A stretch of 64,000 nt of DNA from Methylobacterium persicinum (GTDB taxonomy: Bacteria > Pseudomonadota > Alphaproteobacteria > Rhizobiales > Beijerinckiaceae), in contig NZ_BPQX01000042.1 in assembly GCF_022179525.1 (NCBI RefSeq), forward strand, positions 25,145-89,144, in the 5' to 3' direction. The notes beneath the pieces were generated by a model. That model worked only from the letters and a program-made list of their open reading frames with translations. It did not search any database and was not told the DNA's origin. Each line of letters opens with the position of its first letter. Position 1 is the stretch's first letter. Position numbers and translations under genes: made by a program. This document shows positions 35,136 through 43,693 of this stretch, piece by piece.

Positions 35136-35912
35136 ATGACGGCGCGGCCCTGGTCCGACCTGACCACCGAGGAGATCGCCGCCCGGGACATGGCGCGGAC
35201 GGTGGCGGTGTTGCCCGTCGCCGCCATCGAGCAGCACGGGCCGCATCTGCCGCTCTCCACCGATGTTGACATCGCGACAGGCTATCTCGACCGGGTCATC
35301 GCCCTCACCCCCGCGAATCTCGACGCACTCATCCTGCCCATCCAGCCGGTCGGCAAATCGGACGAGCACGACGCCTTTCCCGGCACCCTCACCCTCACCA
35401 CCGGAACCGCCCTCGCGGCCTGGACTGAGATCGGGGCCGGGATCGCCCGAACCGGCTGCCGCCGCCTCGTCGTCGTGACGAGCCACGGGGGCAACAGCGC
35501 CTTGATCGATCTCGTGGCGGGTGAGTTGCGGGCGCGGCACGGCATGGTCGCGGTCACGACGTCGTGGAGCCGCCTCGGCTATCCCGACGGTCTCTTCCCG
35601 CCGGAGGAGATCACCCACGGCATCCATGCCGGCGGCATCGAGACGGCTCTGATGCTCGCCCTTCGCCCCGATTTCGTGCGCACGGGACGGGTCCGGGATT
35701 TTCCCTCCCGCGGCGCCGGGATGGCCCGGGAATTCCGCGTCCTGCGCACCGGCCGGCCGGCGGCCCTGGCGTGGAAGGCCGGTGATCTCAACCCGTCCGG
35801 GGCGATGGGGGATGCGCGGCTCGGCTCAGCGGAGGCGGGCCGGGCCCTCCTCGATCATGGGGCAAAGCTCTTCGTGGACCTTTTGCGGGAGGTGAGCCTG
35901 TTCGATCTCTGA
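35136..35912 (+). CDS. Creatininase-family protein
   Basis: 258 residues from the ATG at 35136, with an upstream GTG at 35112 less likely. The metal-binding signatures of the creatininase family are present: VLPVAAIEQHGPHLPLSTDVDI (Glu, His, Asp ligands), VVVTSHGGNSALIDLVAG and HAGGIETALMLAL. Family members hydrolyse creatinine, open formamide rings in riboflavin/F420-type pathways (ArfB), or trim mycofactocin precursors (MftE). No such pathway genes are close by, so the substrate is open. Its 3' end overlaps the converging glycosyltransferase gene by 58 bp. Confidence 0.88.
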   Translation: MTARPWSDLTTEEIAARDMARTVAVLPVAAIEQHGPHLPLSTDVDIATGYLDRVIALTPANLDALILPIQPVGKSDEHDAFPGTLTLTTGTALAAWTEIGAGIARTGCRRLVVVTSHGGNSALIDLVAGELRARHGMVAVTTSWSRLGYPDGLFPPEEITHGIHAGGIETALMLALRPDFVRTGRVRDFPSRGAGMAREFRVLRTGRPAALAWKAGDLNPSGAMGDARLGSAEAGRALLDHGAKLFVDLLREVSLFDL

Positions 35913-36775
35913 GCGATGGGTGCGGGCTCGATGGTTGGTTCGCGCTCTGGCGATGGGGACGGTTCGACGGGCGCCCAGTTCGCGTGAACACTGACGACGG
36001 TCGGGTGCGGGCAGACGAGCGGGTTCAAAAGCCGCAGGCGCTGCATGATCCGTCGGGTGATCGCTTCGGCCTTCGGAAGATCGTCCGCGACTCCCGGCGG
36101 CCTAACGCCGGTCAGGTGGGACTGCACGAGCCGCAAGGCCGCGCAGTCTGGCCGGATCCGATAGCGCACGCCGGGCTCGGTGAAGGTCGTGCCGATGTGG
36201 CAGGTCCGGCGAATCGCCTGGAGCAGGGCCACGTCTTCGCCGCCGTGGCGCCGGAACAGCTCGTCCTCCGGAAAGCCGCCCGCATCGATGAGGACGCTGC
36301 GCCGGACCACCACGTTGCCCGGCACCGTGAATGTGACCCGCGTCCAGGCGTCGTGGAAGCCTGGATGGTTCATGATCAGTGGATTGAGCCCGACCGGTTT
36401 GAGCGCCAACCTGACGAGGGCGAAATCCTTGAACGTATCAAGGCTGGCGACGCCGACCTCGAGGGCTTGGCTTTCGTAGACGTCGTCGGCATCGAGGAAG
36501 GCGACGAGATCGGTTTGGGACAGGGCGATGCCGATGTTTCGCGCATAACCGGGGCCGCCATTCTCGGTCAGCCGCGTCAGCACCACGCGCCCGCCGGCCT
36601 GACTCGTCAGTGCCTCGACCGTCTCGACCGTCGCGTCCTCTGAGGCGTCGTCGATCACCAGAACCCGGTGACAGCAGGGTGATGCGAGGGCGCTGAGAAT
36701 GCTCTCCGTAACAGTTGCCGCCGCATTGCGGACCGGCATGACGACGTCGAGGCGGGAAGGCGCAGTCTCAGTCAT
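35855..36775 (-). CDS. Family 2 glycosyltransferase
   Basis: 306 residues with a GT-A fold: LDVVMPVRNAAATVTESILSAL at the start, VLVIDDASEDATVETVEAL, NGGPGYARNIGIA, and the metal-binding DxD in VAFLDADDVYESQALEVG. VRRSVLIDAGGFPEDELFRRHGGEDVALLQ has the GGEDVAL acceptor-side motif. It probably adds a sugar to a surface polymer or lipid; specificity cannot be told. The C-terminal 60 residues are proline- and arginine-rich and run into the creatininase gene on the other strand. A CCGGAG site lies 9 bp before the ATG. Confidence 0.9.
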   Translation of the reverse strand: MTETAPSRLDVVMPVRNAAATVTESILSALASPCCHRVLVIDDASEDATVETVEALTSQAGGRVVLTRLTENGGPGYARNIGIALSQTDLVAFLDADDVYESQALEVGVASLDTFKDFALVRLALKPVGLNPLIMNHPGFHDAWTRVTFTVPGNVVVRRSVLIDAGGFPEDELFRRHGGEDVALLQAIRRTCHIGTTFTEPGVRYRIRPDCAALRLVQSHLTGVRPPGVADDLPKAEAITRRIMQRLRLLNPLVCPHPTVVSVHANWAPVEPSPSPEREPTIEPAPIAQRSNRLTSRKRSTKSFAP

Positions 36776-36941
36776 TCAAACGGCTCCGGCGAAGTGTTGT
36801 TCGCTGAACGATCGCTCTATGAAAACCCGCGCAACAGTCTCTTTTGATGCATTATTCACCGGGATATCCAACGGATCTACAACCGTTGTGCAAATTTAGC
36901 TCCTCACCGCAACCATAAGTGCAAATACTGCTGCTCGGACA

Positions 36942-36957
36942 CGCGAGATGTCTCGCG
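36942..36957. promoter_or_regulatory. Inverted repeat upstream of the DUF1223 gene
   Basis: CGCGAGA-TG-TCTCGCG, a perfect 7+7 inverted repeat in an otherwise AT-richer gap of 288 bp. It is about 107 bp before the DUF1223 start and could be an operator or a small hairpin. Direct observation; function unknown. Confidence 0.4.
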
Positions 36958-37063
36958 GTGGCGGCTATGCGCACAAAAATCGCGACGTCGCCGTAACTCG
37001 CGGCCGAAGACGGGCGAAATGGTCGAGGCGGGGCAAGTTTGCTCCGTTGGAGCCATCAGACCC

Positions 37064-37765
37064 ATGCGAACGATGACCTTCACCGGGTGCAGCCCGGCCG
37101 CCCTCGTGCTCAGCATCCTTCTCGGCGTGGCCCCGGCCGCCGCCCGCCCGATCGTGGTGGAACTGTTCACCTCGCAGAGCTGCTCATCCTGCCCGCCGGC
37201 CGAGGCGCTCCTCGGTGACCTCGCCCGCGAGGGCGGCGACATCCTGCCCCTCGCCTACCATGTGACGTATTGGAACCACCTCGACTGGCGCGATACGTAC
37301 TCTCTTCCGGCAGCGACCCAGCGCCAGCACGCCTATGCGGGGAGGCTCGGCGGTGGCGTCTACACGCCCGAGGCCGTGATCGACGGCCGCACCGGCCTTG
37401 TGGGATCGCAGGCCGCCTCCGTGCGGGCGGCCATCGCAGCGGCCAGGGCGGGAGCCGGGGCGGCCTCCGTGCCGGTGAGCCTCAGTCGCGACGGTGGCCT
37501 GTCCGTGCGGCTCGGTGCCGGAATCGGTTCCGGAACCGTGACCCTGGTCGGGTTCGATCCCCGCCACGTTACGTCGGTCGCCCGGGGCGAGAATGCCGGG
37601 CGGACCATCACGCAGGCCAATGTCGTGCGCTCCGTCGCCGAGATCGGACGCTGGACCGGCGCCGCGAAGGTCCTAACCGTGCCGTGGCCCGCCGGTGAGG
37701 CGGCCGCGGTGATCGTTCAGGACGAGGATGGCCGAATCATCGGCGCGGCCCGGAACGGGGGCTAG
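37064..37765 (+). CDS. DUF1223 secreted thioredoxin-like protein
   Basis: 233 residues with a signal peptide (about 1-26, ending GVAPAAARP). The mature start VVELFTSQSCSSCPPAEALLGDLA is the DUF1223 signature, a thioredoxin-like fold whose CSSC pair could be redox active. Further blocks are LAYHVTYWNHLDWRDTYS and AYAGRLGGGVYTPEAVIDGR. The family is common in alphaproteobacteria and its role is unknown. An ECF sigma factor with anti-sigma factor follows 10 bp after its stop, so it may belong to their regulon. Confidence 0.88.
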   Translation: MRTMTFTGCSPAALVLSILLGVAPAAARPIVVELFTSQSCSSCPPAEALLGDLAREGGDILPLAYHVTYWNHLDWRDTYSLPAATQRQHAYAGRLGGGVYTPEAVIDGRTGLVGSQAASVRAAIAAARAGAGAASVPVSLSRDGGLSVRLGAGIGSGTVTLVGFDPRHVTSVARGENAGRTITQANVVRSVAEIGRWTGAAKVLTVPWPAGEAAAVIVQDEDGRIIGAARNGG

Positions 37766-37775
37766 CGCGTCCATC

Positions 37776-38453
37776 ATGGCTCACTCTATCGCATTCGGCG
37801 GGACCCTGCCGGTCCGCCCCATGATCCGGCCGCTGGCCGCGTCGCCTCCGTCTGCGCTAGAAGGCAGGGCGCGGGAGGCACGGACGCAGACCGGTATGGC
37901 GCTTGAAGGCGATCTGGCGGGTTTGATGGCCGCCGCCCAGCGGGGCGACGCTGCGTCCTATCGCGCCCTGCTCAAGGCCTGCCTTCCGGTGGTGGCCGGG
38001 ATCGCCCGCGCCCAGGGCGTTCGCGGTGATGCCGTAGACGATGTCGTGCAGGACACATTGATGACCGTGCATCATGCGCGGGCGAGCTACGATCCGACAC
38101 GGCCCTTCCTGCCCTGGCTGCGGGCCATCACCCAGCGGCGGGCCATCGATCGCCTCCGGCGTACCGCCCGACGCCCACAGGAAGTGTACGATCCCCTCGC
38201 CTACGAGGCCGAAGTCGATCCGACCCCTGCCCCCAATGCCGGACTCGAGGCGCGGGAGCGGGACGCCGCCCTGGCCAGGGCGGTGGCGGCCCTTCCCGAT
38301 GGCCAGCGGCAAGCGGTGGAGCATCTCGGCCTCCGGGAGCTGAGCCTGGACGAGACCGCCGCTCTCACGGGCCGGACGAAGGGAGCGCTCAAGGTGAACC
38401 TGCATCGGGCGCTTAAGGCCCTGCGAACAAATTTGATGCGGGGGGAGGAGTGA
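37776..38453 (+). CDS. ECF sigma factor paired with NrsF
   Basis: A sigma-70 family ECF factor. Region 2 runs from LMAAAQRGDAASYRALLKAC to VDDVVQDTLMTVHHARASYDPTRPFLPWLRAITQRRAIDRLRR; region 4 is LPDGQRQAVEHLGLRELSLDETAALTGRTKGALKVNLHRALKAL. This resembles Caulobacter SigF-type factors that respond to heavy metal or oxidative stress. The start is uncertain: ATG at 37776, 37821 and 37896 are all in frame without a clear ribosome site; 37896 (185 residues) best fits the family length. Its stop overlaps the NrsF start. Confidence 0.88.
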   Translation: MAHSIAFGGTLPVRPMIRPLAASPPSALEGRAREARTQTGMALEGDLAGLMAAAQRGDAASYRALLKACLPVVAGIARAQGVRGDAVDDVVQDTLMTVHHARASYDPTRPFLPWLRAITQRRAIDRLRRTARRPQEVYDPLAYEAEVDPTPAPNAGLEARERDAALARAVAALPDGQRQAVEHLGLRELSLDETAALTGRTKGALKVNLHRALKALRTNLMRGEE

Positions 38454-39103
38454 TGGACGCGCGGCACGACCGCTTGGTCGAAGAACTCGCTGGACGGCTC
38501 GAGCCCGTCCGCCCGCTGCCGCGGCCGGCATGGCGTGCGGCCCTCTGGCTCGGCGCGGCCTTGCTCCTCGGGGCAGCCCTCGCGTCCCGTCTGGCTATGA
38601 TCGGGCTGGAGGGCCGCGGTGGCACCGCCGACATCTGGCTTTCCGCCTGCGGGGCCGCATTGACCGCCGTGACCGCCGCCTATGCCGCCTTCGCCACGAG
38701 CGTGCCCGGCCGTTCGCCGCGATGGGCGCTCCTTCCGGCTCCGGCGCTCGCGCTCTGGGTGAGCGGGAGCGGACTCGGCTGCTTGCGGATGTGGTTCGCC
38801 GCCTCGCCGCCCGCGGACGACGGTCATGGATTGGTGAGCTGCTTCAGCTTCCTGGTGTGCGTGTCGATTCCCCTGTCGCTGCTGATGGTCGCGATGCTGC
38901 GGCGTGCCTGTCCCCTGCGGCCCAACCTGACGGCGGCCCTCGCGGGTCTGGCGGTGGCGGGGGCTGCGGCCGCGCTTCTCGTGCCCTTCCACCCGCACGA
39001 TGCCAGCCTATCGGATATCCTGATCCATTGTGTTGTCGTCGCGGGCGTGATCGGGCTCAACGCCCTGGCCGGCGGCAGGCTGCTTTCCCGGGCGGCCGGC
39101 TGA
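38453..39103 (+). CDS. NrsF-family (DUF1109) anti-sigma factor
   Basis: 216 residues predicted to cross the membrane six times (hydrophobic stretches such as ALWLGAALLLGAALASRL, WLSACGAALTAVTAAYAAFA, FLVCVSIPLSLLMVAML, ALAGLAVAGAAAALLV, IHCVVVAGVIGLNALAGG). The N-terminal cytosolic segment MDARHDRLVEELAGRLEPVRPLPRP fits the sigma-binding part of NrsF proteins. NrsF holds a SigF-type ECF factor at the membrane until a stress such as chromate or cadmium releases it. The ATG at 38453 has GGAGG 6 bp upstream and shares one base with the sigma stop, so the pair is translationally coupled. Confidence 0.9.
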   Translation: MDARHDRLVEELAGRLEPVRPLPRPAWRAALWLGAALLLGAALASRLAMIGLEGRGGTADIWLSACGAALTAVTAAYAAFATSVPGRSPRWALLPAPALALWVSGSGLGCLRMWFAASPPADDGHGLVSCFSFLVCVSIPLSLLMVAMLRRACPLRPNLTAALAGLAVAGAAAALLVPFHPHDASLSDILIHCVVVAGVIGLNALAGGRLLSRAAG

Positions 39104-39191
39104 GCTTTCTCTGCCGGATCCGCTCCGCATTCCTGCAATAGAGACGAACATTGCAGTCGGCGGGGTCTCTTCAACGCACTGCTTGCCACCG

Positions 39192-39284
39192 CGGCATTGC
39201 GAGCGCAGCGAAGCAATCCGGGGATCCGCCTCGTTCTGACACGTCCCGCTACCCTGGATTGCTTCGCTGCGCTCGCAATGACGG
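39192..39284. repeat. Double-palindrome intergenic repeat, copy 3
   Basis: Begins CGGCATTGCGAGCGCAGCGA and ends CGCTGCGCTCGCAATGACGG around a divergent centre. It sits between the converging NrsF and YcgN-like genes, where it may double as a transcription stop. Confidence 0.85.
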
Positions 39285-39309
39285 CGGGGGCGGTATGACG
39301 GTGAAGGTC

Positions 39310-39891
39310 TCAGCCCTTGTCCGCCGGCCCTTCGTCCGCCGGCCCCTCGGCCGGCCATGCCACGATGCGCTCGGGATATTCGTCCTCGCCGAAGTCGTCC
39401 TCGATGCCGGCGAGCCGTCCGCGGACGGACATGCCGGCCTCGTGGACGCTCGACGGACGTCCGGACACCAGGGGATGCCACGGATAGAGGGGCAGCCCGT
39501 CGCGGACGAGGCGATAGGCGCAGGTCGGCGGAAGCCACGTGATGCTGCGCACCGCCTCCGGCGTCAGCCGGACGCAATCGGGCACCTTCTTCTGCCGTCG
39601 GGCATAATCCCGGCAGCGGCAAGCGAAGCCGTCGAGAAGCGTGCAACCGATATCCGTGTGGAGGATCTCGCCGCTATCCTCGTCTTCCAGCTTGAGGAGG
39701 CAGCAGCGGCCACAGCCGTCGCAGAGGCTTTCCCACTCGGCGGGGGTCATCGCCTCCAAAGACTTCGTCCGCCAGAACGGTTCGTCCGCGCGGGGACGGT
39801 CCGCCGTGGGGTCGGGCCGCGGGCCTTTGGTCGGGAGTTTGAGCACGCGCCCGTCTGCCCGAGGCGGCGCCTCGAGGCAAGGGGGCGGCAC
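39310..39891 (-). CDS. YcgN-family cysteine-cluster protein (UPF0260)
   Basis: 193 residues carrying the cysteine set of the YcgN/YkgJ family: [38 protein letters not shown] and VPDCVRLTP, which probably bind a zinc or iron-sulfur cluster. The block [28 protein letters not shown] is typical of the UPF0260 subgroup. No function is established. The start is a GTG at 39891; the first 37 residues are proline-rich and poorly conserved in type, so a later start near [15 protein letters not shown] is possible. A repeat follows the gene. Confidence 0.9.
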   Translation of the reverse strand: MPPPCLEAPPRADGRVLKLPTKGPRPDPTADRPRADEPFWRTKSLEAMTPAEWESLCDGCGRCCLLKLEDEDSGEILHTDIGCTLLDGFACRCRDYARRQKKVPDCVRLTPEAVRSITWLPPTCAYRLVRDGLPLYPWHPLVSGRPSSVHEAGMSVRGRLAGIEDDFGEDEYPERIVAWPAEGPADEGPADKG

Positions 39892-40090
39892 AGGTAGGCG
39901 TGATTAAGGGGCATCATGGCCGTGGCGCTGCCGCATTCCCCCCGTTAACGCTGCGCGGGATCGTGCGGCCGGACAGGCGACGCTCGGCATCCTTCCGCGT
40001 TGGCCTGGGCATCGCGCCGCCTCGCCGCCGCCGCGCAATCCTGCTAAGAGCGGGCAGCCGAGAGGGCGCCCGAACACCGGATCCGACACC

Positions 40091-42370
40091 GTGCGCCTGC
40101 CCAGATTGACCGCGATCAAGATCCGCATCGAGCGTGCCGCCTTGGCCTTCGACGCCTGGGTCAACGCGTCGCTCTACGACGGCGGACGCTCGACGGGCGA
40201 GGCCTACGAGCGGTTCCAGCGCTTCATGAGCCGCTTTGCCGTGCGCGGGTGGAAGCGGATCGGCCTCGATCTCACCAGCGAGGCGTTGACCCTCGGCACC
40301 GGCGGCATCCTGCTGCTGCTCGCCCTGGCGCAGCCGGCCTTCCAGCTCACCAGCGACAACTGGCTCAAGCAGCAGGACCTCGCGGTCACCTTCCTCGACC
40401 GCTACGGCACCGAGGTTGGACGGCGGGGCATCAAGCACGACGATTCCCTGTCCCTGGACCAGTTTCCGGACATCATGATCAAGGCGCTGATCTCCACGGA
40501 GGACCGGCGCTTCTACGACCATTACGGCATCGACCCGATCGGCACCCTGCGTGCCCTAGTCAACAATTCCCGGGGCGGCGGAGGCACCCAGGGCGGCTCG
40601 TCGATCACCCAGCAGCTCGCGAAGAACCTGTTCCTCACCAACGAGCGGTCCCTTGAGCGCAAGATCAACGAGGCGTTCCTGGCCTTCTGGCTCGAAAGCC
40701 ACCTGACCAAGAACGAGATCCTGAAACTCTATCTCGACCGGGCCTACATGGGCGGCGGCACCTTCGGCGCCGTGGCGGCGGCAGATTACTATTTCGGCAA
40801 GCCGCTCAAGGACATCAGCCTCGCGGAGGCCGCGATGCTCGCCGGCCTGTTCAAGGCTCCGACGAAATACGCGCCCCACGTGAACCTGCCCGCCGCCCGC
40901 GCCCGCGCGGCCGACGTGCTGCACAACATGGTCGAAGCCGGCTTCGTCACCGAGGGCCAGATCCAGACGGCGCTGCGCAACCCCGCGACGCCCGTCACCC
41001 GCACCCGCGACATCACCGCCGACTACTACCTCGACTGGGCCTTCGGTCAGGTGAAGGCCATGGCCGACAGCGGCAAGCTCCGCGGCGACCGGGTCCTCGT
41101 GGTGAAGACACCCCTCGACCTCGCGGTACAGAAGCGCGCGGACGACGTGGTGGCGGACATCCTGCGCAAATCCGGCGACTCCTCCGACGTGGACGAGGCC
41201 GCGATGGTGATCCTCGACCCCGACGGTGCGCTCCGGGCGATGGTCGGCGGCGCCGACTACGGCGAGAGCCAGTTCAACCGGGCCACCGATGCGATGCGCC
41301 AGCCCGGCTCATCCTTCAAACCCTACGTCTATGCCGCCGCCCTCGCATCGGGTCTGTTCAAGCCGGACACGACCGTGGTCGACAGTCCCGTTTGCATCGG
41401 CAACTGGTGCCCGCAGAATTACGGGCGCTCCTACACCGGCCGGGTGCCCATGTGGCTCGCCGTGGCGAAGTCGATCAACACCATCCCGATCAAGATATCG
41501 ATCGCGCTGGGCAAGGCCATGGGCATCAGCCACGAGGCCAAGGCCGCCAAGGCCGGCCGGGCGAAGATCATCGCGATGGCCCACAGCATGGGCGTCACCG
41601 CGCCCCTCATCGACACCGTATCCCTGCCGATCGGGTCCGACGAGGTGACGGTGATCGATCAGGCGGCGGGCTATGCGGTCTTCGCCAACGGCGGGTTCAA
41701 GGCGAAGCCCTACGCCGCCACCGAGATCCGCAACTCCTCCGGCGAGGTGATCTACCGCCACTCCGACGAGGCCCCCGAGCGGGTGCTCTCGCCCCAGGTC
41801 GTGGCCGATATGAACTTCATGCTCAACAAGGTCGTGGAAGAAGGCACCGGCCGCCGGGCGCAGCTCGAGGGGATCAAGGTTGCCGGCAAGTCCGGCACCA
41901 CCAACGCCTACCGGGATGCGTGGTTCGTGGGGTACACCGGCAACTACGTCGGCGCCGTCTGGTACGGGAACGACGATCACAGCAGCACGAACAAGCTGAC
42001 GGGCGGCTCCCTCCCCGCGCAGACGTGGCACGATGTCATGGAGCCGGCGCATCAGGGCATCGAGATCAAGGGCCTGCCCGGCCTGAAGGACAGCCCGAAG
42101 GTCGTGGCCCAGCAGGCCGCAGGAGGCGCGACTGCGCCGACCGACCCGAACGCCAGCGCCTTCGGCAAGCTCTCCCGCCGCTCGTTCGAGGTGATCGGCG
42201 GCCTGAACGGCCTCTTCCGCGCCGCCGAGCGGCCGAGGGTCGAGACGGGCCGGGCCGGGGGTACCTCCGGGCCCCGGACCGGGAGTTCGAACGACCGCGC
42301 CTCCGCCGCGGCGCCCCGCGAGGTCGCCGACGGCGCCCGGTCGGTCGGCGGCCGCATCGGCGTTCCGTGA
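40091..42370 (+). CDS. PBP1A-family peptidoglycan glycosyltransferase/transpeptidase
   Basis: 759 residues, a class A penicillin-binding protein in the inner membrane. About 60 cytosolic residues precede a membrane helix (TLGTGGILLLLALAQPAFQL, about 70-90). The GT51 domain has STEDRRFYDHYGIDPIG and GGSSITQQLAKNLFL; the transpeptidase has PGSSFKPYVYAAAL (SxxK), AVAKSINTIPI (SxN) and GKSGTTNAYRDAW (KSGT). The polar C-terminal tail (about 650-759) is rich in Arg, Pro and Ser. The start is GTG at 40091. The long cytosolic head is unusual for PBP1A and may dock a regulator. DUF1214 and DUF1254 genes follow closely. Confidence 0.94.
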   Translation: MRLPRLTAIKIRIERAALAFDAWVNASLYDGGRSTGEAYERFQRFMSRFAVRGWKRIGLDLTSEALTLGTGGILLLLALAQPAFQLTSDNWLKQQDLAVTFLDRYGTEVGRRGIKHDDSLSLDQFPDIMIKALISTEDRRFYDHYGIDPIGTLRALVNNSRGGGGTQGGSSITQQLAKNLFLTNERSLERKINEAFLAFWLESHLTKNEILKLYLDRAYMGGGTFGAVAAADYYFGKPLKDISLAEAAMLAGLFKAPTKYAPHVNLPAARARAADVLHNMVEAGFVTEGQIQTALRNPATPVTRTRDITADYYLDWAFGQVKAMADSGKLRGDRVLVVKTPLDLAVQKRADDVVADILRKSGDSSDVDEAAMVILDPDGALRAMVGGADYGESQFNRATDAMRQPGSSFKPYVYAAALASGLFKPDTTVVDSPVCIGNWCPQNYGRSYTGRVPMWLAVAKSINTIPIKISIALGKAMGISHEAKAAKAGRAKIIAMAHSMGVTAPLIDTVSLPIGSDEVTVIDQAAGYAVFANGGFKAKPYAATEIRNSSGEVIYRHSDEAPERVLSPQVVADMNFMLNKVVEEGTGRRAQLEGIKVAGKSGTTNAYRDAWFVGYTGNYVGAVWYGNDDHSSTNKLTGGSLPAQTWHDVMEPAHQGIEIKGLPGLKDSPKVVAQQAAGGATAPTDPNASAFGKLSRRSFEVIGGLNGLFRAAERPRVETGRAGGTSGPRTGSSNDRASAAAPREVADGARSVGGRIGVP

Positions 42371-42380
42371 GGCGCAGGCC

Positions 42381-43091
42381 ATGAAGCTTGCGTTTCCCGG
42401 ACAGGCCGCGCGCCTGTCCTCGTCCGAGGAGGCGTCGGCGGGGTCCTCCCGCAGGACGATGACACCCCGGGGGGCCGGCCGTCTCGTGGGCCGGTTCGTC
42501 CGCAAGGCCGGCACACCCCTCCTCGTGCTGTATGCGCTAGGTCTCGGCGCGTTCCTCGGCCTCGCGAGCGCCGACTGGGCGACCCGGGGCGGCTACCCGT
42601 TCGGCGGCGTTCGCATCGGACCCTGGATGGCGTGGCCCCGGGCGGGTTCGGCCAACGCCGATCCCTATACCCGCGCGGTGAACGCGCGGCGCGGCGAGAT
42701 CCCCCTGGCCGTGGGCGAGGGCCTGCTCATGACCGCCTCGGAGGACGACGAGGGTCGTTCGCTGGACGCGTCCTGCACCTATGCGATCTCCGGCGCGGTG
42801 CCCCCCGCCCGCGCCTGGACGATCACTGTCGCGGGCCGCGGCCCCCGAGACCCGAACCGCCCCCATATCCGGGACGGGTTCACCTCCACCGAGATCCTGC
42901 GCCAGCAGGACGGACGCTTCGTCATCGTCCTTGGCCCCGAGGTCGAGCCCGGCAACTGGCTCCCGAGCCCCCGGGCGGATGGTCCGATGCGGCTCGCTTT
43001 GCGCCTCTACGACACGCCGGCCGCGGCCAGCGCCGCCTCCCTCGACAGGAGCGTGGTGCCGTCGATCACCCGCGAAGGATGCGCGCCGTGA
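42381..43091 (+). CDS. DUF1214 domain membrane-anchored protein
   Basis: 236 residues with one membrane helix (PLLVLYALGLGAFLGLASADWA, about 46-67) and a periplasmic DUF1214 domain: GGVRIGPWMAWPRAGSANADPYTRAV and CTYAISGAVPPARAWTITVAG. DUF1214 and DUF1254 are usually found together, often in one protein of about 450 residues; here they are split into two overlapping genes. The ATG at 42381 lies 10 bp after the PBP gene stop with a GAGG-like site. The next gene overlaps it by 4 bp. Function unknown; the context suggests a cell-envelope role. Confidence 0.85.
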   Translation: MKLAFPGQAARLSSSEEASAGSSRRTMTPRGAGRLVGRFVRKAGTPLLVLYALGLGAFLGLASADWATRGGYPFGGVRIGPWMAWPRAGSANADPYTRAVNARRGEIPLAVGEGLLMTASEDDEGRSLDASCTYAISGAVPPARAWTITVAGRGPRDPNRPHIRDGFTSTEILRQQDGRFVIVLGPEVEPGNWLPSPRADGPMRLALRLYDTPAAASAASLDRSVVPSITREGCAP

Positions 43092-43687
43092 GATTGCGCA
43101 TCGTCTACGCGACATTGACGGGGCTAGTCCTTGCGGGGCTCGTCCACATCATGGCCGTGCTCGCCATCCCGCGTCTGGCCGAGACGGACGCCGTGACCCG
43201 CGCCAAGACCAGCGAAAATCTCGATCATCCGCAGGCGGTTTATGCCCTGGCCACCGGCGATGCCCCCGCGCCGCAGGAGGTGTGGCTTCCCATTCCCGAC
43301 CCGGCGGTGGCCGTGGGCGTCTGCGCCTTCGATCTGTCGGACGGTCCGATGCGGGTCTCGGCCCGGACGGGCAACCTCGCCCTGTCCCTCGCGGCCCACG
43401 GGCGGCAGGGCGCGTTCTATGCCGTCACCGATCAGGCCGCCGTTCGCGGTGCCCTCGACCTCGTGATCCTGACCCGCGCCCAGTACGACCAAGCCCTGGC
43501 CGATGACGACGAGAACGAGCCGAGCCGCGACGTCCGGATCGTCGCACCGGAGGGGCAAGGCTTCGTGGTCGTGCGGGTCATCGCCGGGCTACCGAGCCAG
43601 CGCGAGGCCGCCAACGCCGCCGTGCGGGCCGTGTCCTGCACCACCGACGCACCGGACGACGAGCCGCGCAAACCTGGCGGGCGCTGA
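43088..43687 (+). CDS. DUF1254 domain membrane-anchored protein
   Basis: 199 residues starting with a membrane helix (VYATLTGLVLAGLVHIMAVLAIPRLA) and then a periplasmic domain of the DUF1254 type, with FDLSDGPMRVSARTGNLALSLA and FYAVTDQAAVRGALDLVILT. I chose the GTG at 43088, with GAAGGA 8 bp upstream, which overlaps the DUF1214 stop by 4 bp; an ATG at 43079 is an alternative. The pair is common in Rhizobiales as two adjacent genes. No enzyme activity is established. Confidence 0.83.
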   Translation: MRLRIVYATLTGLVLAGLVHIMAVLAIPRLAETDAVTRAKTSENLDHPQAVYALATGDAPAPQEVWLPIPDPAVAVGVCAFDLSDGPMRVSARTGNLALSLAAHGRQGAFYAVTDQAAVRGALDLVILTRAQYDQALADDDENEPSRDVRIVAPEGQGFVVVRVIAGLPSQREAANAAVRAVSCTTDAPDDEPRKPGGR

Positions 43688-43693
43688 GGTCGC

